Assembly (NCBI RefSeq): GCF_016919005.1
Contig: NZ_JAFFQE010000007.1
Coordinates: 1-64,000 of the forward strand
Reading direction: 5' to 3'
From: Desulfopila inferna
Lineage (GTDB): Bacteria > Desulfobacterota > Desulfobulbia > Desulfobulbales > Desulfocapsaceae
Length of the DNA: 64,000 nt
The position numbers were made by a program, and so were the translations under genes. Each line of letters opens with the position of its first letter. The first letter of the stretch is position 1. Positions 25,977-34,563 of this stretch are shown here, one piece after another. The notes beneath the pieces are model-generated. The model was given only the letters and a program-made list of their open reading frames with translations, ran no database searches and was not told where the DNA came from.

Positions 25977-26302
25977 ACCAAGAATAAAAATGTAAATACC
26001 CCAAATTAAGACAGAGAGTAAACTCTGCTTTGGTTAAATTATGCTTAGCCTGAGTTATTACTCGGCCGCTTGAGGCGCTCAAAGTTAGTATTAATGGTTT
26101 GCTAAGATTTCTAATGCCTTTAGATGCCGTCCGCTTGTGGCGGGTGGTAAAAAAAAAGCAAGAGTCGTGGATCGCAGAGTCCATTCTAGCTTTTTGTATA
26201 TGATCTGTTGTCTTAATATTTCAGTTAAATTTGAAAGCGTCTCTCGAAAAAAAGTACGCTTGAATCCGAAGAACGGAAAATAATCTGACCATTGGATAAT
26301 AA
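25977..26302. other. AT-rich intergenic region
   Basis: 326 bases between the flippase and the acyltransferase genes. No gene, repeat or clear promoter was recognised. Its low GC matches the adjoining flippase and acyltransferase genes and suggests that they arrived together. Confidence 0.45.
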
Positions 26303-26869
26303 ATGATATTGATCGCTAAATTATTAAGAACAATTTCTAGTGCGATAGATATTTTTAGAACTAAGATTCTTATAAAATATTATAGTCTTAAATACCAGAA
26401 TTGTGACCTTACTGGGACTAGGATTGGCCGTAGAGTAACTATCGTCTGCACAGATGATTCGAAATTGATTCTTAAAAATTGTTGTATTTCAAATGGGGTA
26501 ACAATCAAGGCAGATCATGGTGGCTATGTCAAGGCATCAAATTGTTTTTTTGGGGAAAATAGTATCATCGTTGCATGTCGTTCGATTAAAATTGGTTCAG
26601 ATTCACTACTTGCTGAAATGGTGGTGGTTCGAGATCAGAATCACCGATTTTCGAATTCAGGTAAACCATTGGCAGATCAAGGATTTGATAAGGCATCGAT
26701 ACATATTGGGTCTAACGTTTGGCTGGGAGCTAAAGTAACAGTCTTAGCTGGTTCAAACATAGGTGACGGGACAGTCATTGGCGCACATTCTCTAGTTAGG
26801 GGGGACATCCCTCATAATTGTCTCGCTGTAGGCACACCTGCTACTGTTAAAAAATATTTGCGCGTTTAA
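26303..26869 (+). CDS. Hexapeptide-repeat O-acyltransferase
   Basis: 188 residues of left-handed beta-helix repeats: repeated [LIV]-G-x-x-x segments such as GTRIGRRVTIV, GSNVWLGAKVTVLAGSNIGDGTVIGAHSLV, with IPHNCLAVGTPATVKKY as a typical C-terminal cap. This matches the WcaF/NodL/CysE-like sugar O-acetyltransferase group, acting in the cytoplasm on a sugar or lipid-linked intermediate. The stop and the next GT start overlap by one base (TAATG). Low GC, like the flippase gene. Acyl donor and acceptor are unknown. Confidence 0.85.
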   Translation: MILIAKLLRTISSAIDIFRTKILIKYYSLKYQNCDLTGTRIGRRVTIVCTDDSKLILKNCCISNGVTIKADHGGYVKASNCFFGENSIIVACRSIKIGSDSLLAEMVVVRDQNHRFSNSGKPLADQGFDKASIHIGSNVWLGAKVTVLAGSNIGDGTVIGAHSLVRGDIPHNCLAVGTPATVKKYLRV

Positions 26870-27978
26870 TGAAGAAACTAGCTATTATACTCCCAGATTT
26901 ACGAGGAGGGGGGGCAGAACGTTTGGCCGTGTATCTGGCGAATCACTGGGCTGCACGTGGCCACACCATCGAATTTGTCCTTATGCGGAAGGAAGGTGAG
27001 TTATTGTCCCTGGTGTCGCCAGCCATCCAGGTAGTTGGCTTTGAAGCCCGACGTATCAGAGGTGTGGCATTCCCGTTAGTCAAATATCTGAAGCGAAACA
27101 AACCCGATGTTATTTGGGCTGGGATGTGGCCTCTAACCTCTGCGGCAGTGATTTCTTGGCTGGCGGCCGGACGGCCTGGAAAGATATTCCTTATGGATCA
27201 CAATCAGCTTAGCGTCTCGTGCCGACGAGAACTTAAAATCTCACTATGCCCTCTTAAGGCCCTGATGCGGATTACCTACCCATTTGCGACGGGTGTGATG
27301 GCGGTGTCAAGAGGCGTGGCAGATGATATTCGCCGCCTGGGTAATTTCTCAAAGGATCGGGTGAAGGTGATTTACAATCCTGCCGCTACAGGTATTTCAT
27401 CTAAACGCGAACCACCAGAAGTCCGCACAAGATTATGGGGGGCTGGTTTTTCGCACCACATTTTGACTGTTGGATCGTTAAAGACGCAAAAAAACCATGA
27501 GTTGCTCATCCGTGCTTTTGTCAAAATTCCGCCAAGTTTGAATGCAAAACTCACAATTTTAGGAGAGGGCGAGCTTCGTCCAGTGCTTGCAAAGCTAATT
27601 GATGGTCTGGATATGCAAGATCGCGTGTCTTTACCTGGTTTTGCGATAGACCCCTATCCATGGTTCCGAAGTGCAGATTTGTTCGTTTTGTCCTCCAGTT
27701 GGGAAGGGTTGTCAAACGTGATTATCGAGGCGCTTGAGTGTGGTCTGCCTGTGGTGAGTACCGATTGTCCCAGTGGGCCAGCAGAGATACTCGAAAGCGG
27801 CCGTTACGGAAAACTTGTGCCTGTGGGTAATGCCGATGCCTTGGCTGAAGCCATGCTATCTAGCCTGAATGAAAAACACGACCGCCAGGCTTTGATCAAT
27901 CGGGCCAAGGATTTCTCAGTAGAGAAGATCGCTGAGGAATACTTGGATTATTTTCGGGAATGTGGAGTCAAGGTATGA
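26869..27978 (+). CDS. Glycosyltransferase family 4
   Basis: 369 residues with a GT-B fold. The N-terminal glycine-rich loop is DLRGGGAERL; the C-terminal half has ILTVGSLKTQKNHELLIRAF and the ExxxE-like NVIIEALECGLPVVSTDCPSGPAEIL. Such retaining enzymes add a sugar from a nucleotide donor to the lipid-linked repeat unit. The ATG overlaps the acyltransferase stop, and its own stop overlaps the methyltransferase start. A G7 run in the codons for GGG near the start could slip. Donor unknown. Confidence 0.9.
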   Translation: MKKLAIILPDLRGGGAERLAVYLANHWAARGHTIEFVLMRKEGELLSLVSPAIQVVGFEARRIRGVAFPLVKYLKRNKPDVIWAGMWPLTSAAVISWLAAGRPGKIFLMDHNQLSVSCRRELKISLCPLKALMRITYPFATGVMAVSRGVADDIRRLGNFSKDRVKVIYNPAATGISSKREPPEVRTRLWGAGFSHHILTVGSLKTQKNHELLIRAFVKIPPSLNAKLTILGEGELRPVLAKLIDGLDMQDRVSLPGFAIDPYPWFRSADLFVLSSSWEGLSNVIIEALECGLPVVSTDCPSGPAEILESGRYGKLVPVGNADALAEAMLSSLNEKHDRQALINRAKDFSVEKIAEEYLDYFRECGVKV

Positions 27979-28859
27979 ATGTGACAGTGCGGGCTTGCCC
28001 GATTTGCGGTGCAAAAAACTCGAAGGACCATGCATTCCCCTACGCCACCCGTTACAACGGGAGATTGTTTTGCTACTTGCACTGCGTATCCTGCAACAGT
28101 GTATTTGTTGACCCGATACCTGATGATGCGACTTTCGCTCGGATGTACGCAAAAGCTGAGTACCACGACTGCCACTATGAGGGAAAAGACGGCGGTGAAT
28201 ACACGGCGTCAGCGCAACTGCTCAAGCAATACCTGCCAGTGGGCGCATCCGTGCTGGACTATGGTTGTGGTGTTGGCGCTTTCTTACATGCGTTGAGCGA
28301 AGAGGGGTTTAATCCTTTCGGGGTGGAGTTTGACAAGGATGCCGCCGATTTTGCTGGTCAAAAAGCTGGCTGCGAGGCTGTGTCTGTTGACGACTTCCTG
28401 ATACGCCCAGAAAAACCAATGTTTGATGCAATTCATTTTGGTGACGTGCTTGAACACCTGCCCGACCCGTCCGGCACTCTTGAGGAATTATTAGGCAACC
28501 TAAAACCTGGTGGCGTGCTATTTGTCGAAGGGCCGCTGGAGATCAACCCTAGTCCGGTTTACTGGGTTGCCCGTATCTTTGGCGCAATCAAACGAATAGT
28601 GCGGCCATCTTTTATCGCCGGCCATGAGCCTACCCACCTTTTTCGAACTGCTGCAAGTCAGCAAATGGCCTTCTTTTTTTATGTTGAACCAAACCTTAAC
28701 TTGAAGTACTGGCAAATTTATGAGACCGGTTGGCCATATGCGAGCGGAGGTTTGATCAAACAATCTATTGCAAAACTAGCCAAAGTACTAGGCGGCAAGA
28801 GCCTCCAAGGTGCAACCTTTGGTAATCGGTTTCGTGGTGTATTTGTGCGACACACTTGA
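27975..28859 (+). CDS. Class I SAM-dependent methyltransferase with an N-terminal zinc ribbon
   Basis: 294 residues. The N-terminus has CPICG and, after a spacer, CVSCNSVF, a four-Cys zinc-binding pattern. The methyltransferase domain follows with VLDYGCGVGAFL (motif I), FGVEFDKDAADFA and FGDVLEHLPDP. Enzymes of this type methylate sugars or other small molecules in polysaccharide clusters. The ATG at 27975 overlaps the preceding GT stop; an upstream in-frame start at 27960 lies inside that gene and is rejected. Substrate unknown. Confidence 0.87.
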   Translation: MNVTVRACPICGAKNSKDHAFPYATRYNGRLFCYLHCVSCNSVFVDPIPDDATFARMYAKAEYHDCHYEGKDGGEYTASAQLLKQYLPVGASVLDYGCGVGAFLHALSEEGFNPFGVEFDKDAADFAGQKAGCEAVSVDDFLIRPEKPMFDAIHFGDVLEHLPDPSGTLEELLGNLKPGGVLFVEGPLEINPSPVYWVARIFGAIKRIVRPSFIAGHEPTHLFRTAASQQMAFFFYVEPNLNLKYWQIYETGWPYASGGLIKQSIAKLAKVLGGKSLQGATFGNRFRGVFVRHT

Positions 28860-28972
28860 CCTCATGGCTTGGTTTAACCTTCGCGAGTGCCATTCTAACT
28901 GAGAGTATAAAGTATGTGTAAAAATAATTATGAGTTTTGAGTCAGTATGTGGTCGAGAAGCTGGAGAAGTCA

Positions 28973-30199
28973 GTGTCTGAACGTCAGAGTGTGTTATATC
29001 TTTCCTATACAGGCATGCTCGAACCCCTGGGTCGTTCCCAGGTACTCAGCTACTTGTCCCGATTGTCCGATGATTACATCTTTACATTGGTGAGCTTCGA
29101 AAAGCCGGCTGACCTAGCCGACGAAAAGGCCGTTCGGAATCTGAAAGCGGAGTGCGTCGATCTTGGTATCGCCTGGAAGCCACAGACCTACCATCACCGC
29201 CCTCGTATGTTGGCTACGGCCTGGGATTTGTTAGTGCTGTTTTGGCAGACACTACGCCACTCCCGGCGCGGTAAGGTTAGGCTGGTTCATTGTCGTAGTT
29301 ACATTCCGGGCCTTGCCGCGTGGCTCTGCGGCAAGGTGACCGGGAAACCGTTTGTTTTTGACATGCGGGCTCTTTGGCCGGAAGAGATGGTCACTGCCGG
29401 CAGGCTGGATGAAAAATCACTGACATACCGGGGACTCAAGTGGGTTGAGCGTCGCTTGCTGCGTAATGCAGCGAGTGTGGTCAGCCTGACGGAAGCGGCG
29501 GTTGAACACCTGCTAGATGAGTACCCGGAACTTCACCGGGACCGCTTCGAGGTGATCACCACCTGCGTTGACGTTGGACGTTTTACCCCCGCTCAGGTTG
29601 GCGCCGCTGTGCGTCCTTTGGCGGAACGACGCCCGTTCATCGTAGGTACCATGGGGACGTTGCTCAGCGGCTGGTTCTATCTGGATGCATACTTTACATT
29701 CTTCCGGGTAGTGAAGCAGCACCGGCCCGATGCCCGGGCGAGCATTGTCACCCGAGACGACCGTAAACAGGTGTTGGCCGCAGCCCGGTCTGCTGGCGTC
29801 CACCCCGATGACATCGATATCGTGTCGGCGTCACCGGGCGAGATGCCGGCGCTGCTGTCGAAAATGGACGTTGGTGTGATGTTTTTCGCACCTAAAATAG
29901 GGAGCGCGCCGACCCGCTTGGGCGAATCCCTTGCTGCAGGCGTGCAGGTTGTCGGCAATGTCGGGATTGGAGATTTGGCCCGGTTGATCGAGCGTTACAG
30001 GGTGGGTGTCGTGGTGGATAATGCTTATGACGTCGCACAGCTGGATGCTGCGGCCAGGGCATTGCTGGGACGATATGACGAAATTGTGGCATCCGGTGCC
30101 TGCCGCCATGCCGCAGAAGACTACTTCTCGGCTGACCAGGGCGCGAAAAGATACGCAGCCATCTATCGCCGGCTCGATCCCTTTGTTGTTGGAGGCTGA
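28973..30199 (+). CDS. Glycosyltransferase family 4
   Basis: 408 residues from GTG at 28973 (MSERQSVLYLSYTGM), chosen because GGAG lies about six bases upstream; an in-frame TTG at 28937 has no site. GT-B fold with an N-terminal GMLEPLGRSQV loop and a C-terminal PTRLGESLAAGVQVVGNVGIGD donor region. Codon use is distinctly GC-richer than in the genes to its left. A decayed copy of the 3' end of a related gene lies just downstream (30238-30458), pointing to recombination at this spot. Donor and acceptor unknown. Confidence 0.87.
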   Translation: MSERQSVLYLSYTGMLEPLGRSQVLSYLSRLSDDYIFTLVSFEKPADLADEKAVRNLKAECVDLGIAWKPQTYHHRPRMLATAWDLLVLFWQTLRHSRRGKVRLVHCRSYIPGLAAWLCGKVTGKPFVFDMRALWPEEMVTAGRLDEKSLTYRGLKWVERRLLRNAASVVSLTEAAVEHLLDEYPELHRDRFEVITTCVDVGRFTPAQVGAAVRPLAERRPFIVGTMGTLLSGWFYLDAYFTFFRVVKQHRPDARASIVTRDDRKQVLAAARSAGVHPDDIDIVSASPGEMPALLSKMDVGVMFFAPKIGSAPTRLGESLAAGVQVVGNVGIGDLARLIERYRVGVVVDNAYDVAQLDAAARALLGRYDEIVASGACRHAAEDYFSADQGAKRYAAIYRRLDPFVVGG

Positions 30200-30237
30200 G
30201 GCATCATGAATAATGTCTTAACGTCAAAGCTGAAACC

Positions 30238-30458
30238 TGTGACGTGGCTGACTTGATTGAACGCTAAGATGTAGGGATGAAAACGCATGGCGGATCAACA
30301 GCGGAGCTTTGCCGTGTGGTTGACCAATTATTAACTTATGTAGAAACACGCACTCCCCTGAGAAATGCCGTGAGGCTGCAAAAGATTTTTTCTCAGCCGA
30401 TAGCGGCGCTGGAAAATATAACAAGATATATAAGCAGCTTGAACAATGCAAGCAATAA
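30238..30458 (+). pseudogene. 3' remnant of a glycosyltransferase gene
   Basis: Conceptual translation reads CDVADLIER, a stop (TAA), DVGM, then LCRVVDQLLTYVE, and after a frame change KCREAAKDFFSADSGAGKYNK and IYKQLEQCKQ. This parallels the C-terminus of the upstream GT (DLARLIERYRVGV.., CRHAAEDYFSADQGAKRY). It therefore carries a nonsense change and a frameshift and has lost its 5' part. It is best read as the scar of gene replacement in the EPS locus. Confidence 0.75.
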
Positions 30459-30476
30459 GTAGATGAATTATTTGTT

Positions 30477-31547
30477 TTGAAAATTGCCATTTTTTCCAAA
30501 TATTCCCGTTTGGGTGCCAGTAGCAGACTGAGAACCCTGCAATATGTCTCTTATCTTCAGAATTCAGGATTAGATGTGCAAGTATTGCCGCTGTTCGATG
30601 ACGCCTATTTGCGCAATCTCTACGCCGGGAAAAAAAGTTCGCACCGTGCTATTTTCAAGTACTACCATGAGCGCGCCCAGGCCCTTTGCAAATTGAAAAA
30701 GGTGGATCTTATTATTCTTGAAAAGGAAGCTCTTCCTTATATCCCGTTCTGGATCGAAAATTTTCTCATGCCATCATGCATCCCTTACGTTGTGGATTAC
30801 GATGATGCCATATTTCACAACTATGACCTGTCGAAAAGATTTATGGTGCGGCAGTTACTTGGTCGTAAGATCGACAGGGTAATGGCAAAAGCGGCCATGG
30901 TTGTCTGTGGGAACACCTATCTGGGAAATCGTGCGAAGAAAGCCGGAGCACGGCGTATAGAGATCGTGCCGACTGTAGTGGACACGTCACGTTATTCGCC
31001 CGGTCGAATGCGAGATCGTCAGGTACCTGTGATCGGATGGATTGGTTCTCCTACCACGCAAGAATATATTCGCGATATAGGATCGGTGCTTCAGCGCGTG
31101 TGCTCGGAAGTGGGTGGCCGGTTGGTCCTGGTTGGTGTTCAGCAGAAGTTTCTGGAGGAGTTGAATATCATTCATGCTGAAATAATTCAATGGCAAGAGG
31201 CGACGGAGGCTGAAGTCGTAGCCGGGTTCGATATCGGTATCATGCCCTTACCGGACGGTCCATGGGAACGTGGCAAGTGCGGCTACAAGTTGATCCAGTA
31301 TATGGCCTGCGGTTTGCCGGTGGTGGCCTCCCCGGTTGGTGTTAACAGCAAAATAATACAACATGGCGAAAATGGCTTTCTTGCCTCTACGCTCCAGGAG
31401 TGGGAATGGGCATTGATACAGTTGCTTTTTGATTCCAAGTTACGCCGGAGCATGGGCCGCAAGGGGCGGGCTATGGTTGAAGAAGAATACGCCCTGCAGG
31501 TACAAGCCCAGCGGTGGGTGCAAATCCTTAAAGCGGTGGCAGGTTAA
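30477..31547 (+). CDS. Glycosyltransferase family 4
   Basis: 356 residues beginning MKIAIFSKYSRLGASSRLRT, a loop typical of GT4 enzymes (S-RLR). The C-terminal half has IGWIGSPTTQEYI and the GKCGYKLIQYMACGLPVVASPVGVN donor motif. TTG at 30477 is the most likely start because no ATG precedes the conserved region. Its stop is two bases before the EpsG-like gene. It adds an unknown sugar to the repeat unit. Confidence 0.87.
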   Translation: MKIAIFSKYSRLGASSRLRTLQYVSYLQNSGLDVQVLPLFDDAYLRNLYAGKKSSHRAIFKYYHERAQALCKLKKVDLIILEKEALPYIPFWIENFLMPSCIPYVVDYDDAIFHNYDLSKRFMVRQLLGRKIDRVMAKAAMVVCGNTYLGNRAKKAGARRIEIVPTVVDTSRYSPGRMRDRQVPVIGWIGSPTTQEYIRDIGSVLQRVCSEVGGRLVLVGVQQKFLEELNIIHAEIIQWQEATEAEVVAGFDIGIMPLPDGPWERGKCGYKLIQYMACGLPVVASPVGVNSKIIQHGENGFLASTLQEWEWALIQLLFDSKLRRSMGRKGRAMVEEEYALQVQAQRWVQILKAVAG

Positions 31548-31549
31548 CA

Positions 31550-32593
31550 GTGGAAGTTTACTTGTTCATGTATGCCATGCCAGTTCTGGCGATGTTGGTC
31601 CCGCCTGCAGCGCGAAATATGAGAAGCTGGCTCTGGCTATTAACGGGGATAACATTTGCATTTCTGATTGGCTTTCGCTTTGAAGTCGGTGGCGATTGGT
31701 TCAGCTATATTTTTCATTACAGGCGCATGGTAGGAGCACCCTTTGAAAGCATTTGGATGCAGAAAGACCCCGGTTATGCAGCCCTGAACTGGCTGACTGC
31801 TCAAGTAGATGGTCAAATTTACCTGGTCAACCTGGTTTGCGGCGCGATTGTTATGGCAGGAGTGATTATCTTTGCCAGGCAGCAACCTCGTCCTTTGCTG
31901 GCTCTTTTAGTAGCCATCCCCTATATGATAGTGGTTGTGGCAATGGGCTACACGCGGCAAAGTGTCGCCTTGGGCTTTGAATTGCTGGCTCTTGTGTGCC
32001 TCATGAAAGGACGTCATTGGTCGTTTGTTCTGTTGATTATTTTTGGTGCTCTGTTCCATAAATCAGCGGTGATTCTTCTACCGCTGGCTGCCCTGGCCAG
32101 CACGAAAAGCCGACTTTGGACGTGGACGTGGGTTGGGATTGTCAGTATCATCATGGCATGGCTGTTACTTGCAGAATCCCAGGAACATTTATGGCATCAC
32201 TATGTGGAACGGGGGCGCGTGTCTGAGGGTGGCGGTATCCGGATAGCTATGAATGCAATTCCCGCATTTTTGTTTTTATTCAACCGTAAATGGATGGCTA
32301 AAAATGATTATGAAAAGAAACTTTGGACCTGGATCGCCATTTTCTCTCTGGCCGGTATCCCTCTGGTCCCATTCGCTTCAACTGCGGTGGACCGCATTGC
32401 CCTTTACTTCATGCCAATTCAGATGTTTGTTTTTTCCCGTGTGGAAACAATGATAAGAGGACGAAATCACAGGCCCTTATTGCGCTGGGGAGTGGTTGGG
32501 GGATATGCCTTGGTCCTGTGGGTCTGGTTAAACTTTGCCAGCCATGCCGGCAGTTGGCTGCCGTACAGATTTCCTCCTTTCTTTAATCTGTAG
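31550..32593 (+). CDS. EpsG-like polysaccharide polymerase
   Basis: 347 residues with about 9-10 transmembrane segments. Hallmarks of the EpsG family (PF14897) are an early R-F-E-x-GGDWFSY-like segment (LIGFRFEVGGDWFSY) and later GYTRQSVALGF, ALFHKSAVILLP and PFASTAVDRIALYFMPIQ. These proteins are thought to polymerise repeat units at the outer face of the inner membrane. GTG at 31550 is two bases after the preceding GT stop. The second polymerase/ligase-type gene at 52464 also exists in the window. Confidence 0.87.
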   Translation: MEVYLFMYAMPVLAMLVPPAARNMRSWLWLLTGITFAFLIGFRFEVGGDWFSYIFHYRRMVGAPFESIWMQKDPGYAALNWLTAQVDGQIYLVNLVCGAIVMAGVIIFARQQPRPLLALLVAIPYMIVVVAMGYTRQSVALGFELLALVCLMKGRHWSFVLLIIFGALFHKSAVILLPLAALASTKSRLWTWTWVGIVSIIMAWLLLAESQEHLWHHYVERGRVSEGGGIRIAMNAIPAFLFLFNRKWMAKNDYEKKLWTWIAIFSLAGIPLVPFASTAVDRIALYFMPIQMFVFSRVETMIRGRNHRPLLRWGVVGGYALVLWVWLNFASHAGSWLPYRFPPFFNL

Positions 32594-32622
32594 TTAGACA
32601 TTCACACAGATGGGGCAGATAG

Positions 32623-33237
32623 TTGAAATTCTCACTTTTCACATTCTTGGTTTTTGGTTGCGGAATCATCACCGCTTTTTTGGTTCTATTCGGGTCGCTT
32701 TTCGCCATTGGGCCATATCTCGTAATGGACAGTCAACCGGTTGCTGCTGATGTCGTCATAGTCCTCGGTGGTGGTGACGGCAGTCGCCTGCGTAAAGCAA
32801 TAAATATCTATGACAAGGGGCTGGTTGAACAGTTGGTTCTTGTCGACACCAGTAGGCGTGACTGGCGTCATATTATAAGGAACTACAGCGCAAACGGTGC
32901 TTTTGATGAGAAAAACGTCACGTTCCTAGAGGGTTCTGTCAATACAAGGACTGACGCCAAATTATCCTTGTTTTTCTGCCGGGAGAACAGCATCGATAAT
33001 ATCCTTGTTGTCACCTCTCCATACCATACACGCCGGGCTCATATTCTGTTTGAACAGGTGTTTAAAGAGAGTGGAATTCAGGTAACTACTGTCAGCAATG
33101 GAGATTATGGCAATCTGTTCAAACCAAACGAAAGCTGGTGGCGGCATCGCCGGACGCTGGAGACGGTATGGATGGAGTTTGGCAAGGTCGTTTTTGCCAT
33201 TATGGACCCCTTGCTGCCTGCCGGAAGTCTGCAATGA
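32623..33237 (+). CDS. YdcF/ElyC-like DUF218 membrane protein
   Basis: 204 residues: an N-terminal membrane segment (about 5-30), then a DUF218 domain with VVIVLGGGDGSRL, NTRTDAKLS and VVTSPYHTRRAHILF, the typical YHxxRA element of the family. ElyC-type proteins affect lipid-carrier and envelope-sugar metabolism. The start TTG at 32623 follows GGGGCAG. The next GT start overlaps its stop. A second member lies at 45730-46383. Confidence 0.82.
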   Translation: MKFSLFTFLVFGCGIITAFLVLFGSLFAIGPYLVMDSQPVAADVVIVLGGGDGSRLRKAINIYDKGLVEQLVLVDTSRRDWRHIIRNYSANGAFDEKNVTFLEGSVNTRTDAKLSLFFCRENSIDNILVVTSPYHTRRAHILFEQVFKESGIQVTTVSNGDYGNLFKPNESWWRHRRTLETVWMEFGKVVFAIMDPLLPAGSLQ

Positions 33238-34394
33238 ATAATCGAAAAATTCTCCTCTTTGCCAACACGGACTGGTACCTTTACAACTTCCGTCTTTCGC
33301 TGGCATACAAGCTGCGTTCCGAAGGATGGGAAGTGATTCTGATGTCCCCACCGGGTGACTACGGCCCGAAGCTTGAGCAGATCGGTTTTCGATGGATCCC
33401 TTTTCCTTTCTCGACCCAAAGTACCAATCCACTGCGCGAGTTCGGCGTTCTGCTGCGTCTGATCCTGCTATACCGCAGAGAAAAGCCCGATCTGTTGCAC
33501 CATTTCACCATCAAATGCGTACTCTACGGCAGCCTGGCAGCCAAATTTGCCGGTATCACCAACAGAGCCAACGCCGTGACCGGTATGGGGCACATCTTTA
33601 CCGATACCGGCATCAAGGCCCGTCTTCTTCGCCCTGTAGTTAAAGTACTTTATCGTCTCGCCCTCAACAACCCTTCTGGCCGCGTAATATTCCAGAACGA
33701 AGAAGACCAGGCCGCATTCGTCAAATATGGCATGTCGGAGAGTTACTTGACGCGGCTGATTCGTGGCTCCGGCGTCAACTGCGGTCGTTTTAAACCCGCT
33801 TTTTGCGCCTCTGGGGCCGAGAGACCGGTACGCATCCTCTTCGCCTCGCGGCTACTTCGTGAAAAAGGTATTTTTGAGCTAGTTGAGGCTGCCCGCCTGC
33901 TTCAAGGCCAGGGACTGCAGGCCGAATTCTTGATCGCGGGTGAGCTATATCCCGGCAATCCTTCCTCCCTCACCAAGGCAGACCTGGAAGCCCTGCAAAA
34001 CGAGAAAGCTATTATTTACCTCGGTCACATTGACAATATGCCGGCACTGATCGCTAAAAGTGATATCGTCACCCTGCCTTCCTACCGCGAAGGCACACCT
34101 CGCATCCTTATTGAAGCTGCAGCTATGGGTAAACCGATCGTCGCCACCGACATAGCCGGCTGCCGGGGGCTGGTTGTAAACGGAGTCAATGGTCTTCTGG
34201 TACCGCCAAAGGGTTCGCAGCCCCTGGCCCAGGCTTTAAAAGAACTGATCCTTTCACCTCAGCAGCGCCATAAAATGGGTGCAGCCGGTAGACAGATCGT
34301 TCTCAACGAATTTGATGAAAAAATCGTCATTAAAAAAACGTTAGCGGTTTACCATGAGCTTATGGCCGAGAGAGGGGATACTAAAGGCAGCTAA
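33234..34394 (+). CDS. Glycosyltransferase family 4 (CapM/PglA-like)
   Basis: 386 residues beginning MNNRKILLFANTDWYLYNF, the opening of CapM/PglA-type GT4 enzymes (NTxWYLYNFR). The GMGHIF segment (GxGHxF) and the C-terminal LPSYREGTPRILIEAAAMGKP donor motif support it. Such enzymes usually transfer HexNAc early in repeat-unit assembly, which would fit UDP-GalNAc production here. The ATG overlaps the YdcF-like stop by four bases (ATGA); the longer open frame from 33138 is rejected. Confidence 0.88.
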   Translation: MNNRKILLFANTDWYLYNFRLSLAYKLRSEGWEVILMSPPGDYGPKLEQIGFRWIPFPFSTQSTNPLREFGVLLRLILLYRREKPDLLHHFTIKCVLYGSLAAKFAGITNRANAVTGMGHIFTDTGIKARLLRPVVKVLYRLALNNPSGRVIFQNEEDQAAFVKYGMSESYLTRLIRGSGVNCGRFKPAFCASGAERPVRILFASRLLREKGIFELVEAARLLQGQGLQAEFLIAGELYPGNPSSLTKADLEALQNEKAIIYLGHIDNMPALIAKSDIVTLPSYREGTPRILIEAAAMGKPIVATDIAGCRGLVVNGVNGLLVPPKGSQPLAQALKELILSPQQRHKMGAAGRQIVLNEFDEKIVIKKTLAVYHELMAERGDTKGS

Positions 34395-34563
34395 TGTGTG
34401 TTAATTTCATTAACCTTTGTTGATCTGTGATTTTAAAATACTATCTCCTTCATTCCCTACGGGAGCTCTATCATTTGTCTGAGTTATATTTCACACAACA
34501 TCTAAAATTGGCTTGAAAAAATATAGTAACTTGTAATCTTAAAAAAGATTGGCTGGACTGCAA

